In this document: piece after piece, positions 7,975-15,006 of the stretch
How the letters are laid out: each line of letters starts with the position of its first letter
Position numbering within the stretch: position 1 is the first letter of the stretch
Assembly: GCA_934133175.1 (NCBI GenBank)
Contig: CAKPAX010000019.1
Span: forward strand, 1-31,439
Length of the DNA stretch: 31,439 bases
DNA from: an uncultured Clostridia bacterium
GTDB taxonomy: Bacteria > Bacillota > Clostridia > TANB77 > CAG-508
Direction: 5' to 3'
The notes under the pieces: model-generated
The model's database searches: none
What the model was told of the DNA's origin: nothing
Seen by the model: only the letters and a program-made list of their open reading frames with translations
Translations under genes and position numbers: made by a program

Positions 7975-8481
7975 ATGAATTTAATTTATAAGAAAATAGA
8001 AGAAAAAGATAAGAAGCAATTATTTAATCTTATTGATGTCGTTTTGAAAGGATTACCTGATTAAGCACATTTTATTCCATATGAACAATGGAAATTAGAT
8101 AGTATGTTTGATGAAGTGAATTATGCACCTTTATATGGTGCTTATGATGGAGAAAAACTTGTTGGAATGGCACAATTATACGTTTCACAAGATATGTTAG
8201 CAGATTTTAAAGAAGAATTTGGATTAACAGAATTTAAGGTTTGTGAACTAGGTGGTAATTTAGTTTTACCAGAGTATAGAGGAAATGGAATTACTACTAA
8301 ATTACAAACTATGGAATTACAATTAGCAAAAAATTTAGGATTTGATTATATAATTTCTATGGCTCATCCAGATAATATTGGTAGTTGTAAAACTCTTCAA
8401 AGAGTTGGATTAAAATTTGTAAAAGAAACAACTTTATCAAATGGATTTTTAAGAAAATTATATATGTTAAAATTGAAATAG
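7975..8481 (+). pseudogene. GNAT acetyltransferase interrupted by an in-frame TAA
   Basis: Starting from ATG 7975 (SD GGAGG) the frame reads 29 codons (MNLIYKKIEEKDKKQLFNLI...GLPD), then hits TAA at 8062-8064. It continues in the same frame as AHFIPYEQWKLD into a normal GNAT body. That body includes LGGNLVLPEYRGNGITTKL, the acetyl-CoA binding motif A (R/Q-GxG/A), and a C-terminal LQRVGLKF. The protein resembles the N-acetyltransferase superfamily over about 168 residues. A single base change to TAA explains the break. A shorter product could restart at ATG 8104, but it would lack the first strand and helix. It is a recent nonsense pseudogene, or a sequencing error. Confidence 0.75.
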
Positions 8482-8530
8482 TTATATAACAATAGGACAA
8501 TGTTAGTTGCATTGTCCTATTGTTATATAA
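8482..8530. terminator. Long perfect hairpin between acetyltransferase pseudogene and tRNA
   Basis: A 21-bp perfect inverted repeat (8482-8502 against 8510-8530) with a 7-base loop sits between two convergent transcription units. There is no long T-run on either side, so termination is likely but not textbook. It may instead protect 3' ends. Confidence 0.55.
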
Positions 8531-8575
8531 AATAAAAACTTACGAACTTTTTACAGTCCATAAGTTGATTTCAAA

Positions 8576-8649
<74 letters not shown>

Positions 8650-8659
8650 ATCTAAAACT

Positions 8660-8688
8660 ATTATAAAATATAAAGACATTTTTTTCAA
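8660..8688 (-). promoter_or_regulatory. Sigma-A promoter of the tRNA-Gly gene
   Basis: On the minus strand TTGAAA (8688-8683), a 17-bp spacer and TATAAT (8665-8660) are followed by the mature tRNA 5' end 10 bases downstream. The predicted 5' leader is only a few bases long. Confidence 0.8.
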
Positions 8689-8790
8689 GTATTTTTATAT
8701 TTTGATTGATAATAAAAAATAGATATGTTATTATAATTTCGAAAAAAATAGCAAATAATAAATGTAGTTATTTTAAGGAGGAAAAAACGG

Positions 8791-11028
8791 ATGAAATTTG
8801 AAGAATGGAAAGATTTTAATAAAGGTGAATGGCAAGACGAAATAAACGTAAGAGATTTTATTCAAAGAAACTATACACCATATGAAGGAGATGAAAGTTT
8901 TTTAGTTGGAACAACAGAAAAAACAAACAAGTTATGGAATGAAGTTTTAGAATTATATAAAAAGGAAAAAGATTCAGAAGGTGGAGTTTTAGATATAGAC
9001 ACAAAAACAGTATCAACAATATCAGCACACGAAGCAGGGTATATAGATAAAGATTTAGAAGACATTGTTGGACTTCAAACAGACAAGCCATTAAAAAGAG
9101 CAATAATGCCATTTGGTGGAATAAGAATAGTTGAAAAATCATGTGAAGCATATGGTAGAAAAGTTGACCCAGAAACAGATGAAATATTTCATAAATATAG
9201 AAAAACACATAATGATGGTGTGTTTAGTGTATATACACCAGATATTAGAGCTGCAAGAAGTTCACACTTAATTACAGGACTTCCAGATGGATATGGAAGA
9301 GGAAGAATTATAGGAGATTACAGAAGAGTTGCACTTTATGGTGTTGATGTATTAATAGAAGAAAAGAAAGATGAATTAAACCAATTAGATGTAGACTGCT
9401 TTACAGAAGAAATAATAAGAGAAAGAGAAGAAATAAGTGAACAAATAAATGCACTTAACGAATTAAAAGTCATGGCATCTAAATATGGCTTTGATATTTC
9501 TAAACCAGCTCAAAATTCAAAAGAAGCAGTTCAATGGTTATATTTTGGATATTTAGCAGCAATAAAAGATCAAAATGGTGCTGCAATGAGTTTAGGAAGA
9601 ACTTCTACATTTTTAGATATATATTTTGAAAGAGATTTAAAAAATGGAACAATTACAGAAGAAGAAGTTCAAGAAATAATGGATCATTTTATAATGAAAT
9701 TAAGATTAGTAAGATTTTTAAGAACACCAGAATACAATGAATTATTTAGTGGAGACCCTGTATGGGTAACAGAAAGTATTGGTGGTATGGGAATTGATGG
9801 TAGAACATTAGTTACAAAAAATTCATTTAGAATTTTACACACATTAGAAAATCTTGGACCAGCTCCAGAACCAAATTTAACAGTTCTATGGTCAACAAGA
9901 TTACCAGAAGGATTTAAAAGATATACTTCTAAATTATCAATAAAAACATCATCAATACAATATGAAAATGATGATGTTATGAGAATAACATTAGGAGATG
10001 ATTATGGAATAGCATGTTGTGTATCACCTATGAAAATAGGAAAACAAATGCAATTCTTTGGAGCTAGAGCTAATTTAGCTAAAACACTATTATATGCAAT
10101 AAATGGTGGTAGAGATGAAAAATCTGGAAAACAAGTTACACCAAAATTTGCTCCAATAACTTCAGAATATTTAGATTATGAAGAAGTTATGGAAAAATTT
10201 GATCAAATGATGGATTATGTTGCAAAAATATATATAAAAGCATTAGATGCAATTCATTATATGCACGATAAATACTCATATGAAGCAATAGAAATGGCTT
10301 TACATGATAAAGATATATTACAAACAATGGCATGTGGAATAGCTGGACTTTCAGTAGTTGCAGATTCACTTTCAGCTATAAAATATGCAAAAGTAAAAGT
10401 TATTAGAGACGAAACAGGGCTAGCAGTTGATTATGAAATTGATGGTGACTTCCCTAAATTTGGAAATGATGATGACAGAGTTGACCAAATTGCAGTTGAT
10501 ATAGTAAGAACATTTATTAAAAAATTAAGAAAATATCCTACTTATAAAAATTCAAAACACACATTATCAATTCTTACAATTACATCAAATGTAGTTTATG
10601 GTAAAGCTACTGGAAATACACCTGATGGAAGAAAAGCAGGAGCACCATTTGGACCAGGAGCAAATCCTTTACATGGAAGAGATACAAATGGAGCATTAGC
10701 AGTTATGAATTCTATTGCAAAATTACCATTTGATGCAGCAGAAGATGGAATTTCATATACATTTGCTATAACACCAAACACTTTAGGAAAAGATGAAGAA
10801 ACTAAAGTAAATAATATGGTTAGTATGTTAGACGGATTTTTTGCACAAACTGGACATCATATAAATGTAAACGTTTTTGATAGAAGTTTGTTAGAAGATG
10901 CTATGGAACATCCAGAAAAATATCCTCAACTTACAATTCGTGTATCAGGTTATGCAGTTAATTTTGTAAAATTAACAAGAGAACAACAACTAGACGTAAT
11001 AAACAGAACTATACATGAAAGAATTTAA
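8791..11028 (+). CDS. pflB: Pyruvate formate-lyase (formate C-acetyltransferase)
   Basis: This glycyl-radical enzyme splits pyruvate with CoA into acetyl-CoA and formate under anaerobic conditions. The 745-residue length fits the family (about 740-760). The two active-site cysteines are C409-C410 in GIACCVSPM. The radical glycine is G720 in RVSGYAVNF, 25 residues before the C-terminus, as in known enzymes. Other conserved blocks include GLPDGYGRGRIIGDYRR and GNTPDGRKAGAPFGPGANP. The SD AAGGAGG lies 9 bases before the ATG. A TATAAT at 8732-8737 is the best -10, with a poorly spaced TTGATA upstream. The activase gene follows after a hairpin. Confidence 0.98.
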   Translation: MKFEEWKDFNKGEWQDEINVRDFIQRNYTPYEGDESFLVGTTEKTNKLWNEVLELYKKEKDSEGGVLDIDTKTVSTISAHEAGYIDKDLEDIVGLQTDKPLKRAIMPFGGIRIVEKSCEAYGRKVDPETDEIFHKYRKTHNDGVFSVYTPDIRAARSSHLITGLPDGYGRGRIIGDYRRVALYGVDVLIEEKKDELNQLDVDCFTEEIIREREEISEQINALNELKVMASKYGFDISKPAQNSKEAVQWLYFGYLAAIKDQNGAAMSLGRTSTFLDIYFERDLKNGTITEEEVQEIMDHFIMKLRLVRFLRTPEYNELFSGDPVWVTESIGGMGIDGRTLVTKNSFRILHTLENLGPAPEPNLTVLWSTRLPEGFKRYTSKLSIKTSSIQYENDDVMRITLGDDYGIACCVSPMKIGKQMQFFGARANLAKTLLYAINGGRDEKSGKQVTPKFAPITSEYLDYEEVMEKFDQMMDYVAKIYIKALDAIHYMHDKYSYEAIEMALHDKDILQTMACGIAGLSVVADSLSAIKYAKVKVIRDETGLAVDYEIDGDFPKFGNDDDRVDQIAVDIVRTFIKKLRKYPTYKNSKHTLSILTITSNVVYGKATGNTPDGRKAGAPFGPGANPLHGRDTNGALAVMNSIAKLPFDAAEDGISYTFAITPNTLGKDEETKVNNMVSMLDGFFAQTGHHINVNVFDRSLLEDAMEHPEKYPQLTIRVSGYAVNFVKLTREQQLDVINRTIHERI

Positions 11029-11034
11029 TATAAC

Positions 11035-11068
11035 AGTAGTATCACAAGTTTTTTCTTGTGATACTACT
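11035..11068 (+). other. Intercistronic hairpin between pflB and pflA
   Basis: AGTAGTATCACAAG pairs perfectly over 14 bp with CTTGTGATACTACT around a T6 loop. No T-run follows, and the pflA SD begins 8 bases later. It looks like an mRNA-stabilising or partial-attenuation element that would lower activase relative to the lyase. Confidence 0.6.
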
Positions 11069-11085
11069 TATATAAAGGAGCTTAT

Positions 11086-11823
11086 ATGGAAAAAGATTTA
11101 GACTTAAGATATTATGCTAAAGTTCATTCAACAGAAACGTTTGGAACTGTTGATGGACCAGGAATTCGTTTTGTATTGTTTTTACAAGGATGTCATTTAA
11201 AATGTAAATACTGCCATAATAGAGATACTTGGGACATTTCCGGAGGAGAATACAAAACATTAGATGAAATTTTTGATAAAATAATAAGATACAAAAATTA
11301 CATTGTGCCTTCTGGCGGTGGGGTTACTGTAACAGGAGGAGAACCTTTAATTCAAGTGAAATTTATAATAGAATTGTTTAAAAAACTAAAAGAAAATGGA
11401 ATAAATACATGTATAGATACTTCTGGAATGTTTACAATAACAGATGATGTAAAAGAAGTGTTAAAATATACAGATTTAGTATTACTTGATATTAAACATA
11501 TTGATGATGAAAAGTGCAAAGATTTAGTTGGATTTTCAAATAAAAAGGAATTGGAATTTGCTAGATATTTAAGTGATAATAATATTCATATGTGGATTAG
11601 ACAAGTTCTTGTACCTACTTTAACAGATGATGAAGAAGATTTAAAAAGATTAAAAGAATTTATATCTTCTTTGAAAACAGTAGATAAGGTGGAAATTTTA
11701 CCATATCATAGTACTGGAAAGTACAAATGGAAAGAACTTGGACTTAAATATGAATTAGAAAATATTAGAGAAGCTACTAATGAAGATGTAAAAAGAGCAA
11801 AAGAAATATTAGGTATAAATTAA
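11086..11823 (+). CDS. pflA: Pyruvate formate-lyase activating enzyme (radical SAM)
   Basis: The protein (245 residues) installs the glycyl radical on pyruvate formate-lyase using S-adenosylmethionine and a [4Fe-4S] cluster. The cluster motif CxxxCxxC is C36-HLK-C40-KY-C43. It is followed by the SAM-binding GGG-VTVTGGEPL block and the activase-typical DGPGIRFVLFLQGC stretch upstream. It lacks the extra ferredoxin-like clusters of glycerol or benzylsuccinate activases, matching the compact PflA class. The SD AAGGAG lies 5 bases before the ATG. A bidirectional terminator begins at the stop. Confidence 0.97.
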   Translation: MEKDLDLRYYAKVHSTETFGTVDGPGIRFVLFLQGCHLKCKYCHNRDTWDISGGEYKTLDEIFDKIIRYKNYIVPSGGGVTVTGGEPLIQVKFIIELFKKLKENGINTCIDTSGMFTITDDVKEVLKYTDLVLLDIKHIDDEKCKDLVGFSNKKELEFARYLSDNNIHMWIRQVLVPTLTDDEEDLKRLKEFISSLKTVDKVEILPYHSTGKYKWKELGLKYELENIREATNEDVKRAKEILGIN

Positions 11824-11876
11824 AAAGAACGATACTAAAATAAAAATTATAAATTATTTTAGTATTGTTCTTTTTT
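11822..11876. terminator. Bidirectional intrinsic terminator after pflA
   Basis: A roughly 19-bp stem (GAACGATACTAAAATAA against TTATTTTAGTATTGTTC, one G-U pair) is flanked by an A-run on the left and T6 on the right. It serves convergent pflA and the RluA-type gene. The latter's stop codon lies at the edge of the T-run. Confidence 0.9.
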
Positions 11877-12736
11877 AAAACTTATCTTTTAATTCGAAAC
11901 TTTTTCCATTTAAGTAATTTAAAATTCCAGAGTCTGTAGAAAAATTGAATTTTAATTTATAACTACATAATTTTTGATACTTTAAATTAAATTCTTTATT
12001 AATTTTATTAATTCCATATTTTCCGTCTCCAATAATAGGGTGACCAATATGTGCCAAATGTGCTCTAATTTGATGAGTTTTACCTGTTTCTATTTGAACA
12101 TCTAGAAGAGAAGTATTATTTTCATATTCTTCTAAAACTGAATAAGATGTGATTATTTTTTGATAACCTTTTTTAAATTCATCTGATATATAAACTAAAG
12201 ATTTTTTATTATCTTTAAATAAATAACTTTCTAATTTTGCTTTTTTTTGTTTAGGTATTCCATAAACTAAAGCAATATAATGTTTTTCTATTTCATGATT
12301 TTTAAATTTGTTAAGAAGAATTTCTAATGCTATCTCATTTTTTGCAAATAATATCAAACCGTGTAGTGTTTCTATCTAATCTATGACAAGGCATTGGTAA
12401 AAATTCAAGATTAGAATAAATGTTATGTACTTGTGATGTTAAACTATTCTCACCTGTTACTTCTAAGTTATATGGCTTATTTAAAATTAGAATATTATCA
12501 TCTTCGTAAAAAACGTTTAAATTAATGTTATTTAAAGCTTTATCCGGAATATATACTAAAATTTCATCACCTGTATGAACTGACACATTACTATTTGTAC
12601 GTATACCATTTATTTTTATATCTTTTTTTCTTAATAATTTATAAATTGTATTTAAAGAAATATTTGGTATTTTATCTAATATAAATGTATTCAATTTTTT
12701 ATTATCATATTTTTTATCAACAATTAATTTCTTCAT
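11875..12736 (-). pseudogene. RluA-family 23S rRNA pseudouridine synthase, frameshifted
   Basis: The first frame (start 12736) encodes an S4 RNA-binding domain (residues about 10-65, LNTIYKLLRKKDIKING) and the front of the catalytic domain (NILILNKP, then MPCHRLDRNTT). It then diverges and stops after about 133 residues. Skipping a single base at the CGG codon (12361-12359) restores GLILFAKNE and the rest of the domain (KHYIALVYG, TGKTHQIRAHLAHIGHPIIGDGKYG) to 11875. The repaired motif HRLDRNTTGLILFAK is the exact catalytic signature of RluC/RluD-type enzymes. One inserted base therefore breaks an otherwise intact gene of about 286 codons. A real mutation, an assembly error, or recoding are the options, in that order. 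Confidence 0.85.
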
Positions 12737-12742
12737 AAAAAT

Positions 12743-12771
12743 ATTATATCTAAAAAAATATAAAAAAACAA
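12743..12771 (-). promoter_or_regulatory. Promoter placing transcription start at the RluA start codon
   Basis: On the minus strand TTGTTT (12771-12766), 17 bp and TATAAT (12748-12743) are seen. The -10 ends only 6 bases before the ATG and no SD exists, so the mRNA would begin at or within a base of the A of the ATG and be leaderless. Confidence 0.5.
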
Positions 12772-12829
12772 GAAAATGTTAGTGGTGAATAAAAAAATCA
12801 AGGAGATTCCCATTTTTTACTAAAAACTA

Positions 12830-12858
12830 TTGCAATTATAAAAATCTTTTGTTATAAT
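12830..12858 (+). promoter_or_regulatory. Promoter of rpsB-tsf
   Basis: TTGCAA (12830-12835), a 17-bp spacer and TATAAT (12853-12858) predict a start near 12865. That leaves a leader of about 105 nt before rpsB. Confidence 0.75.
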
Positions 12859-12864
12859 AGATTG

Positions 12865-12969
12865 CGTGAAAAAACACATAGAACTAGTTTTGTGGAGTAG
12901 TGCCAGAAATGGTCTTTACAAACAATGACATTCTATGGAAGAAATAACAAAAAAAGGGAGGAAATTAAA
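12865..12969 (+). promoter_or_regulatory. Structured 5' leader of rpsB, possible S2 autoregulation site
   Basis: The leader can form an irregular stem from CCA at 12903 to TGG at 12938, with GAA/TTC, TG/CA and TC/GA pairs separated by single-base bulges around a T/A-rich loop. The SD (GGGAGG) sits about 18 bases downstream. Ribosomal protein operons are often self-regulated through such leaders. I do not match it to a named family. Confidence 0.35.
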
Positions 12970-13755
12970 ATGGCAGTAGTTGCAATGAAACAATTACTAG
13001 AAGCTGGTGTTCACTTCGGACATCAAACAAGAAGATGGGATCCTAAAATGGCTGAATATATATTCCAAGCTAGAAATGGAATCCATATAATCGATTTACA
13101 AAAGACATCAAAAAAATTAGATGAAGCATATGCATTCATCAAAGAACAAGTTGAAGAAGGAAAAACAGTTTTATTTGTTGGTACAAAAAAACAAGCACAA
13201 GAATGTGTTAAAGAAGCAGCAGAAAAATGCGGTATGTACTATGTTGACCAAAGATGGTTAGGTGGAATGCTTACAAACTTTGGAACAATTAAAACAAGAA
13301 TTAAAAGATTAAAAGACTTAGAAAAAATGCAAGAAGATGGTACATTTGATGTGTTACCTAAAAAAGAAGTAATTCTTTTAAAGAAAGAAATGGAAAAATT
13401 AGAAAAAAATCTTGGTGGAATTAAAGATATGGAAGAAATGCCAGGAGTTATATTCTTAATAGATCCTAAAAAAGAAAGAATAGCTATATTAGAAGCTAAA
13501 AAATTAAATATACCTGTAGTTGGTGTTGTTGATACAAACTGTAATCCAGAAGATTTAGATTACCCAATACCAGGAAATGATGATGCAATTCGTGCTGTAA
13601 AATTAATTACAGATGTAATGGCAAATGCAGTTATAGAAGGTAAACAAGGAGAAAGCTTTGAACCAGAAATGACTGAAGAAGTATCAGAAGAAGCTACAAG
13701 TATTGAAGAAGTTGTAGAAAATGCTGAAAGTGAAGAAAACACAGAAAGCAAATAA
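12970..13755 (+). CDS. rpsB: 30S ribosomal protein S2
   Basis: The protein (261 residues from ATG 12970) begins MAVVAMKQLLEAGVHFGHQTRRWDPKM, given here only as a guide: the diagnostic part is GVHFGHQTRRWDPKM. It continues with FVGTKKQAQE, RWLGGMLTNF and PVVGVVDTNCNPEDLDYPIPGND, all hallmark S2 blocks. An in-frame ATG at 12925 is rejected because it lacks an SD, while GGGAGG lies 8 bases before 12970. The last 35 residues are strongly acidic (EEVSEEATSIEEVV...), as in several Firmicutes. It is co-transcribed with tsf. Its role is in small-subunit assembly and binding of S1-like factors at the mRNA exit. Confidence 0.98.
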   Translation: MAVVAMKQLLEAGVHFGHQTRRWDPKMAEYIFQARNGIHIIDLQKTSKKLDEAYAFIKEQVEEGKTVLFVGTKKQAQECVKEAAEKCGMYYVDQRWLGGMLTNFGTIKTRIKRLKDLEKMQEDGTFDVLPKKEVILLKKEMEKLEKNLGGIKDMEEMPGVIFLIDPKKERIAILEAKKLNIPVVGVVDTNCNPEDLDYPIPGNDDAIRAVKLITDVMANAVIEGKQGESFEPEMTEEVSEEATSIEEVVENAESEENTESK

Positions 13756-13765
13756 ATAAAAAGAT

Positions 13766-13795
13766 AAAGAGTAGAGTTATTTTATTCTGCTCTTT
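13766..13795 (+). other. Hairpin between rpsB and tsf
   Basis: AAAGAGTAGA (13766-13775) pairs over 10 bp (one G-U) with TCTGCTCTTT (13786-13795) around a 10-base loop. There is no T-run after it, so it is probably a partial attenuator or processing site rather than a full terminator. Confidence 0.5.
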
Positions 13796-13819
13796 AAAAT
13801 TAATAAAGGAGGATTTTAA

Positions 13820-14698
13820 ATGGTAACAGCTGCGTTAGTAAAAGAATTAAGAGAAAAAACAGGGGCAGGAATGATGGACTGCAAAAAAGCTTTAACAGAA
13901 ACAGATGGAGACTTAGAAAAAGCTGCAGAGTTTTTAAGAGAAAAAGGAATAGCTAAAGCTGCAAAAAAATCTGACAGAATAGCTGCTGAAGGTATAGTAG
14001 AAGCTTATATATCAGAAGATGGTAAAAAAGGAGCAATAGTAGAAGTAAACTCAGAAACAGACTTTGTTGCTAAAAATGAAGAATTTAAAACATTTGTTAT
14101 GGATGTTGCTAAACAAATAGTAGAAAAAAATCCAAAAGATGTTGAAGAATTATTAGCACAAGAATCAATATCAGAAGCTGGAAAAACAGTTAAAGAAGTA
14201 TTAGTAGGAAAAATAGCTACTATTGGAGAAAACATGAATATAAGAAGATTTGCTAGATTCGAATCAGAAGGTTTAGTAGAAAAATATATCCATGGAGATG
14301 GAAAAATAGCTGTTTTAGTTAATATGAAATCAGGAGATAAAGAAGTTGCAAAAGATATTTGTATGCAAATAGCTGCAGCAAGACCTGAATATCTAAATGA
14401 ACAATCAGTGCCTTCCGAAAGAGTTGAAAAAGAAAAAGAAATATTAAAAGCACAAACAATGAATGAAGGTAAACCAGAAGCAATAGCAGAAAAAATAGTA
14501 CAAGGAAGAATTAATAAATTCTATTCAGAAATTTGTTTAGTTGATCAAGAATTTGTTAAAGATCCAAATATGAAAATTTCTCAATTATTAAAAGAAAAAA
14601 ATGCTGAAATAGTAGAATTTGCAAGATTTGAAAAAGGTGAAGGAATAGAGAAAAAAGAAGAAAACTTTGCTGAAGAAGTTATGAATCAATTAAAATAG
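13820..14698 (+). CDS. tsf: Elongation factor Ts
   Basis: The protein (292 residues) is the guanine-nucleotide exchange factor for EF-Tu. The N-terminal UBA-like module with LREKTGAGMMDCKKAL and GDLEKAAEFLREKG is followed by the TDF motif region (VNSETDFVAKNEEF) and the dimerisation domains (IHGDGKIAVLVNM). The SD is AAGGAGG with 7-base spacing. The gene lies 64 bases after rpsB in the standard order. There is no terminator of its own before 14790. Its mRNA therefore probably ends at the terminator shared with the small toxin-like locus and would carry the antisense RNA sequence in its 3' UTR. Confidence 0.98.
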   Translation: MVTAALVKELREKTGAGMMDCKKALTETDGDLEKAAEFLREKGIAKAAKKSDRIAAEGIVEAYISEDGKKGAIVEVNSETDFVAKNEEFKTFVMDVAKQIVEKNPKDVEELLAQESISEAGKTVKEVLVGKIATIGENMNIRRFARFESEGLVEKYIHGDGKIAVLVNMKSGDKEVAKDICMQIAAARPEYLNEQSVPSERVEKEKEILKAQTMNEGKPEAIAEKIVQGRINKFYSEICLVDQEFVKDPNMKISQLLKEKNAEIVEFARFEKGEGIEKKEENFAEEVMNQLK

Positions 14699-14721
14699 AT
14701 TGGAAAAAATTTACAAAATAG

Positions 14722-14750
14722 TTGATTTTTTAAAAAAATTAGAGTATAAT
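14722..14750 (+). promoter_or_regulatory. Promoter of predicted antisense RNA (antitoxin)
   Basis: TTGATT (14722-14727), exactly 17 bp, then TATAAT (14745-14750) lie just after tsf. No open reading frame follows, and the transcript would meet a terminator after about 64 nt. Confidence 0.65.
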
Positions 14751-14764
14751 AAATTAAGAAATAA

Positions 14765-14781
14765 TTTTTGTAAGTTTTTCA
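14765..14781 (+). repeat. Direct repeat copy b of the toxin-antitoxin locus
   Basis: TTTTTGTAAGTTTTTCA is identical at 16 of 17 positions to copy a at 14874-14890. The single difference (T14777 against C14886) becomes a G-U pair in the RNA duplex, so pairing is kept. Confidence 0.85.
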
Positions 14782-14786
14782 AAGGT

Positions 14787-14820
14787 AAAAAAAGACTAGA
14801 GTCGCATCTCTAGTCTTTTA
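14787..14820. terminator. Bidirectional terminator shared by the antitoxin RNA, toxin mRNA and tsf
   Basis: A perfect 12-bp stem (14790-14801 against 14808-14819, core GACTAGAG/CTCTAGTC) has the 6-base loop TCGCAT. On the minus strand it is followed by seven T, on the plus strand by a T4 at the stem end. Confidence 0.9.
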
Positions 14821-14828
14821 CTATGTAC

Positions 14829-14891
14829 TTAAAACATCTTAAGAATAAGATATATAATTATAAGCACTAGCAGTTTTTGTAAGTTCTTCAT
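14829..14891 (-). CDS. Predicted small hydrophobic type I toxin peptide, 20 residues
   Basis: ATG at 14891 opens a 20-codon frame, MKNLQKLLVLIIIYLILKMF, ending TAA at 14829. Residues 7-17 form one strongly hydrophobic membrane segment, with lysines near both ends. The SD AAAGGAGGTGA is an 11-base near-perfect match to the 16S rRNA 3' end, 7 bases from the ATG, which argues strongly for translation. A promoter precedes it and a terminator with seven T follows. CCTT-TTA-AAGG could fold over the SD. Small size, single helix and antisense partner resemble Ibs, Fst or TxpA-type toxins. I see no sequence match to a named family. Action at the membrane is inferred. Confidence 0.7.
   Translation of the reverse strand: MKNLQKLLVLIIIYLILKMF
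14874..14890 (+). repeat. Direct repeat copy a, covering the toxin start codon
   Basis: TTTTTGTAAGTTCTTCA on the plus strand is the complement of the toxin mRNA from the U of AUG through codon 6. Copy b lies 109 bases to the left, in the antitoxin RNA. Confidence 0.85.
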
Positions 14892-14922
14892 AGATTCACC
14901 TCCTTTAAAAGGCGATAATTAC

Positions 14923-14951
14923 ATTATACTATTGATAAATAAAGCGTACAA
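14923..14951 (-). promoter_or_regulatory. Promoter of the toxin peptide gene
   Basis: On the minus strand a perfect TATAAT (14928-14923) is preceded at 17 bp by TTGTAC (14951-14946). The predicted start near 14916 gives a leader of about 25 nt and a transcript of about 130 nt. Confidence 0.65.
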
Positions 14952-15006
14952 GAAAAAGAACTAGACAGAATTCGACACATTAATATTTATAATTTTATAA
15001 AATATA

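Larger units (their letters stand above)
14757..14820 (+). ncRNA. Predicted type I antitoxin RNA
   Basis: The predicted transcript of about 64 nt runs from the TTGATT/TATAAT promoter to the shared hairpin. Its 5' half carries TTTTTGTAAGTTTTTCA (14765-14781). Transcribed in this orientation, that is complementary over 17 nt (16 Watson-Crick pairs and one G-U) to the toxin mRNA from the U of its AUG through codon 6. Its 3' half is the terminator stem, fully complementary to the toxin mRNA 3' end. Layout and size match RNA II of the par locus of plasmid pAD1. Expression is not shown by sequence alone. Confidence 0.65.

Noticed and set aside
8062..8064. TAA read as a sense codon
   Set aside because: TAA ends most genes in the window, so an altered code is not supported.
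8858..9208. 116-codon antisense frame inside pflB
   Set aside because: It is a mirror of a strongly conserved coding sequence with no SD or promoter; such leucine/phenylalanine-rich shadows recur opposite many genes here.
12335..12380. Programmed frameshifting as the main explanation for the split RluA gene
   Set aside because: There is no slippery heptamer, no stimulatory SD-like element at the correct distance and no family precedent known to me. A simple insertion is more likely.
12925..12969. Fifteen-residue N-terminal extension of S2
   Set aside because: ATG 12925 has no SD, and S2 begins at 12970 behind GGGAGG.
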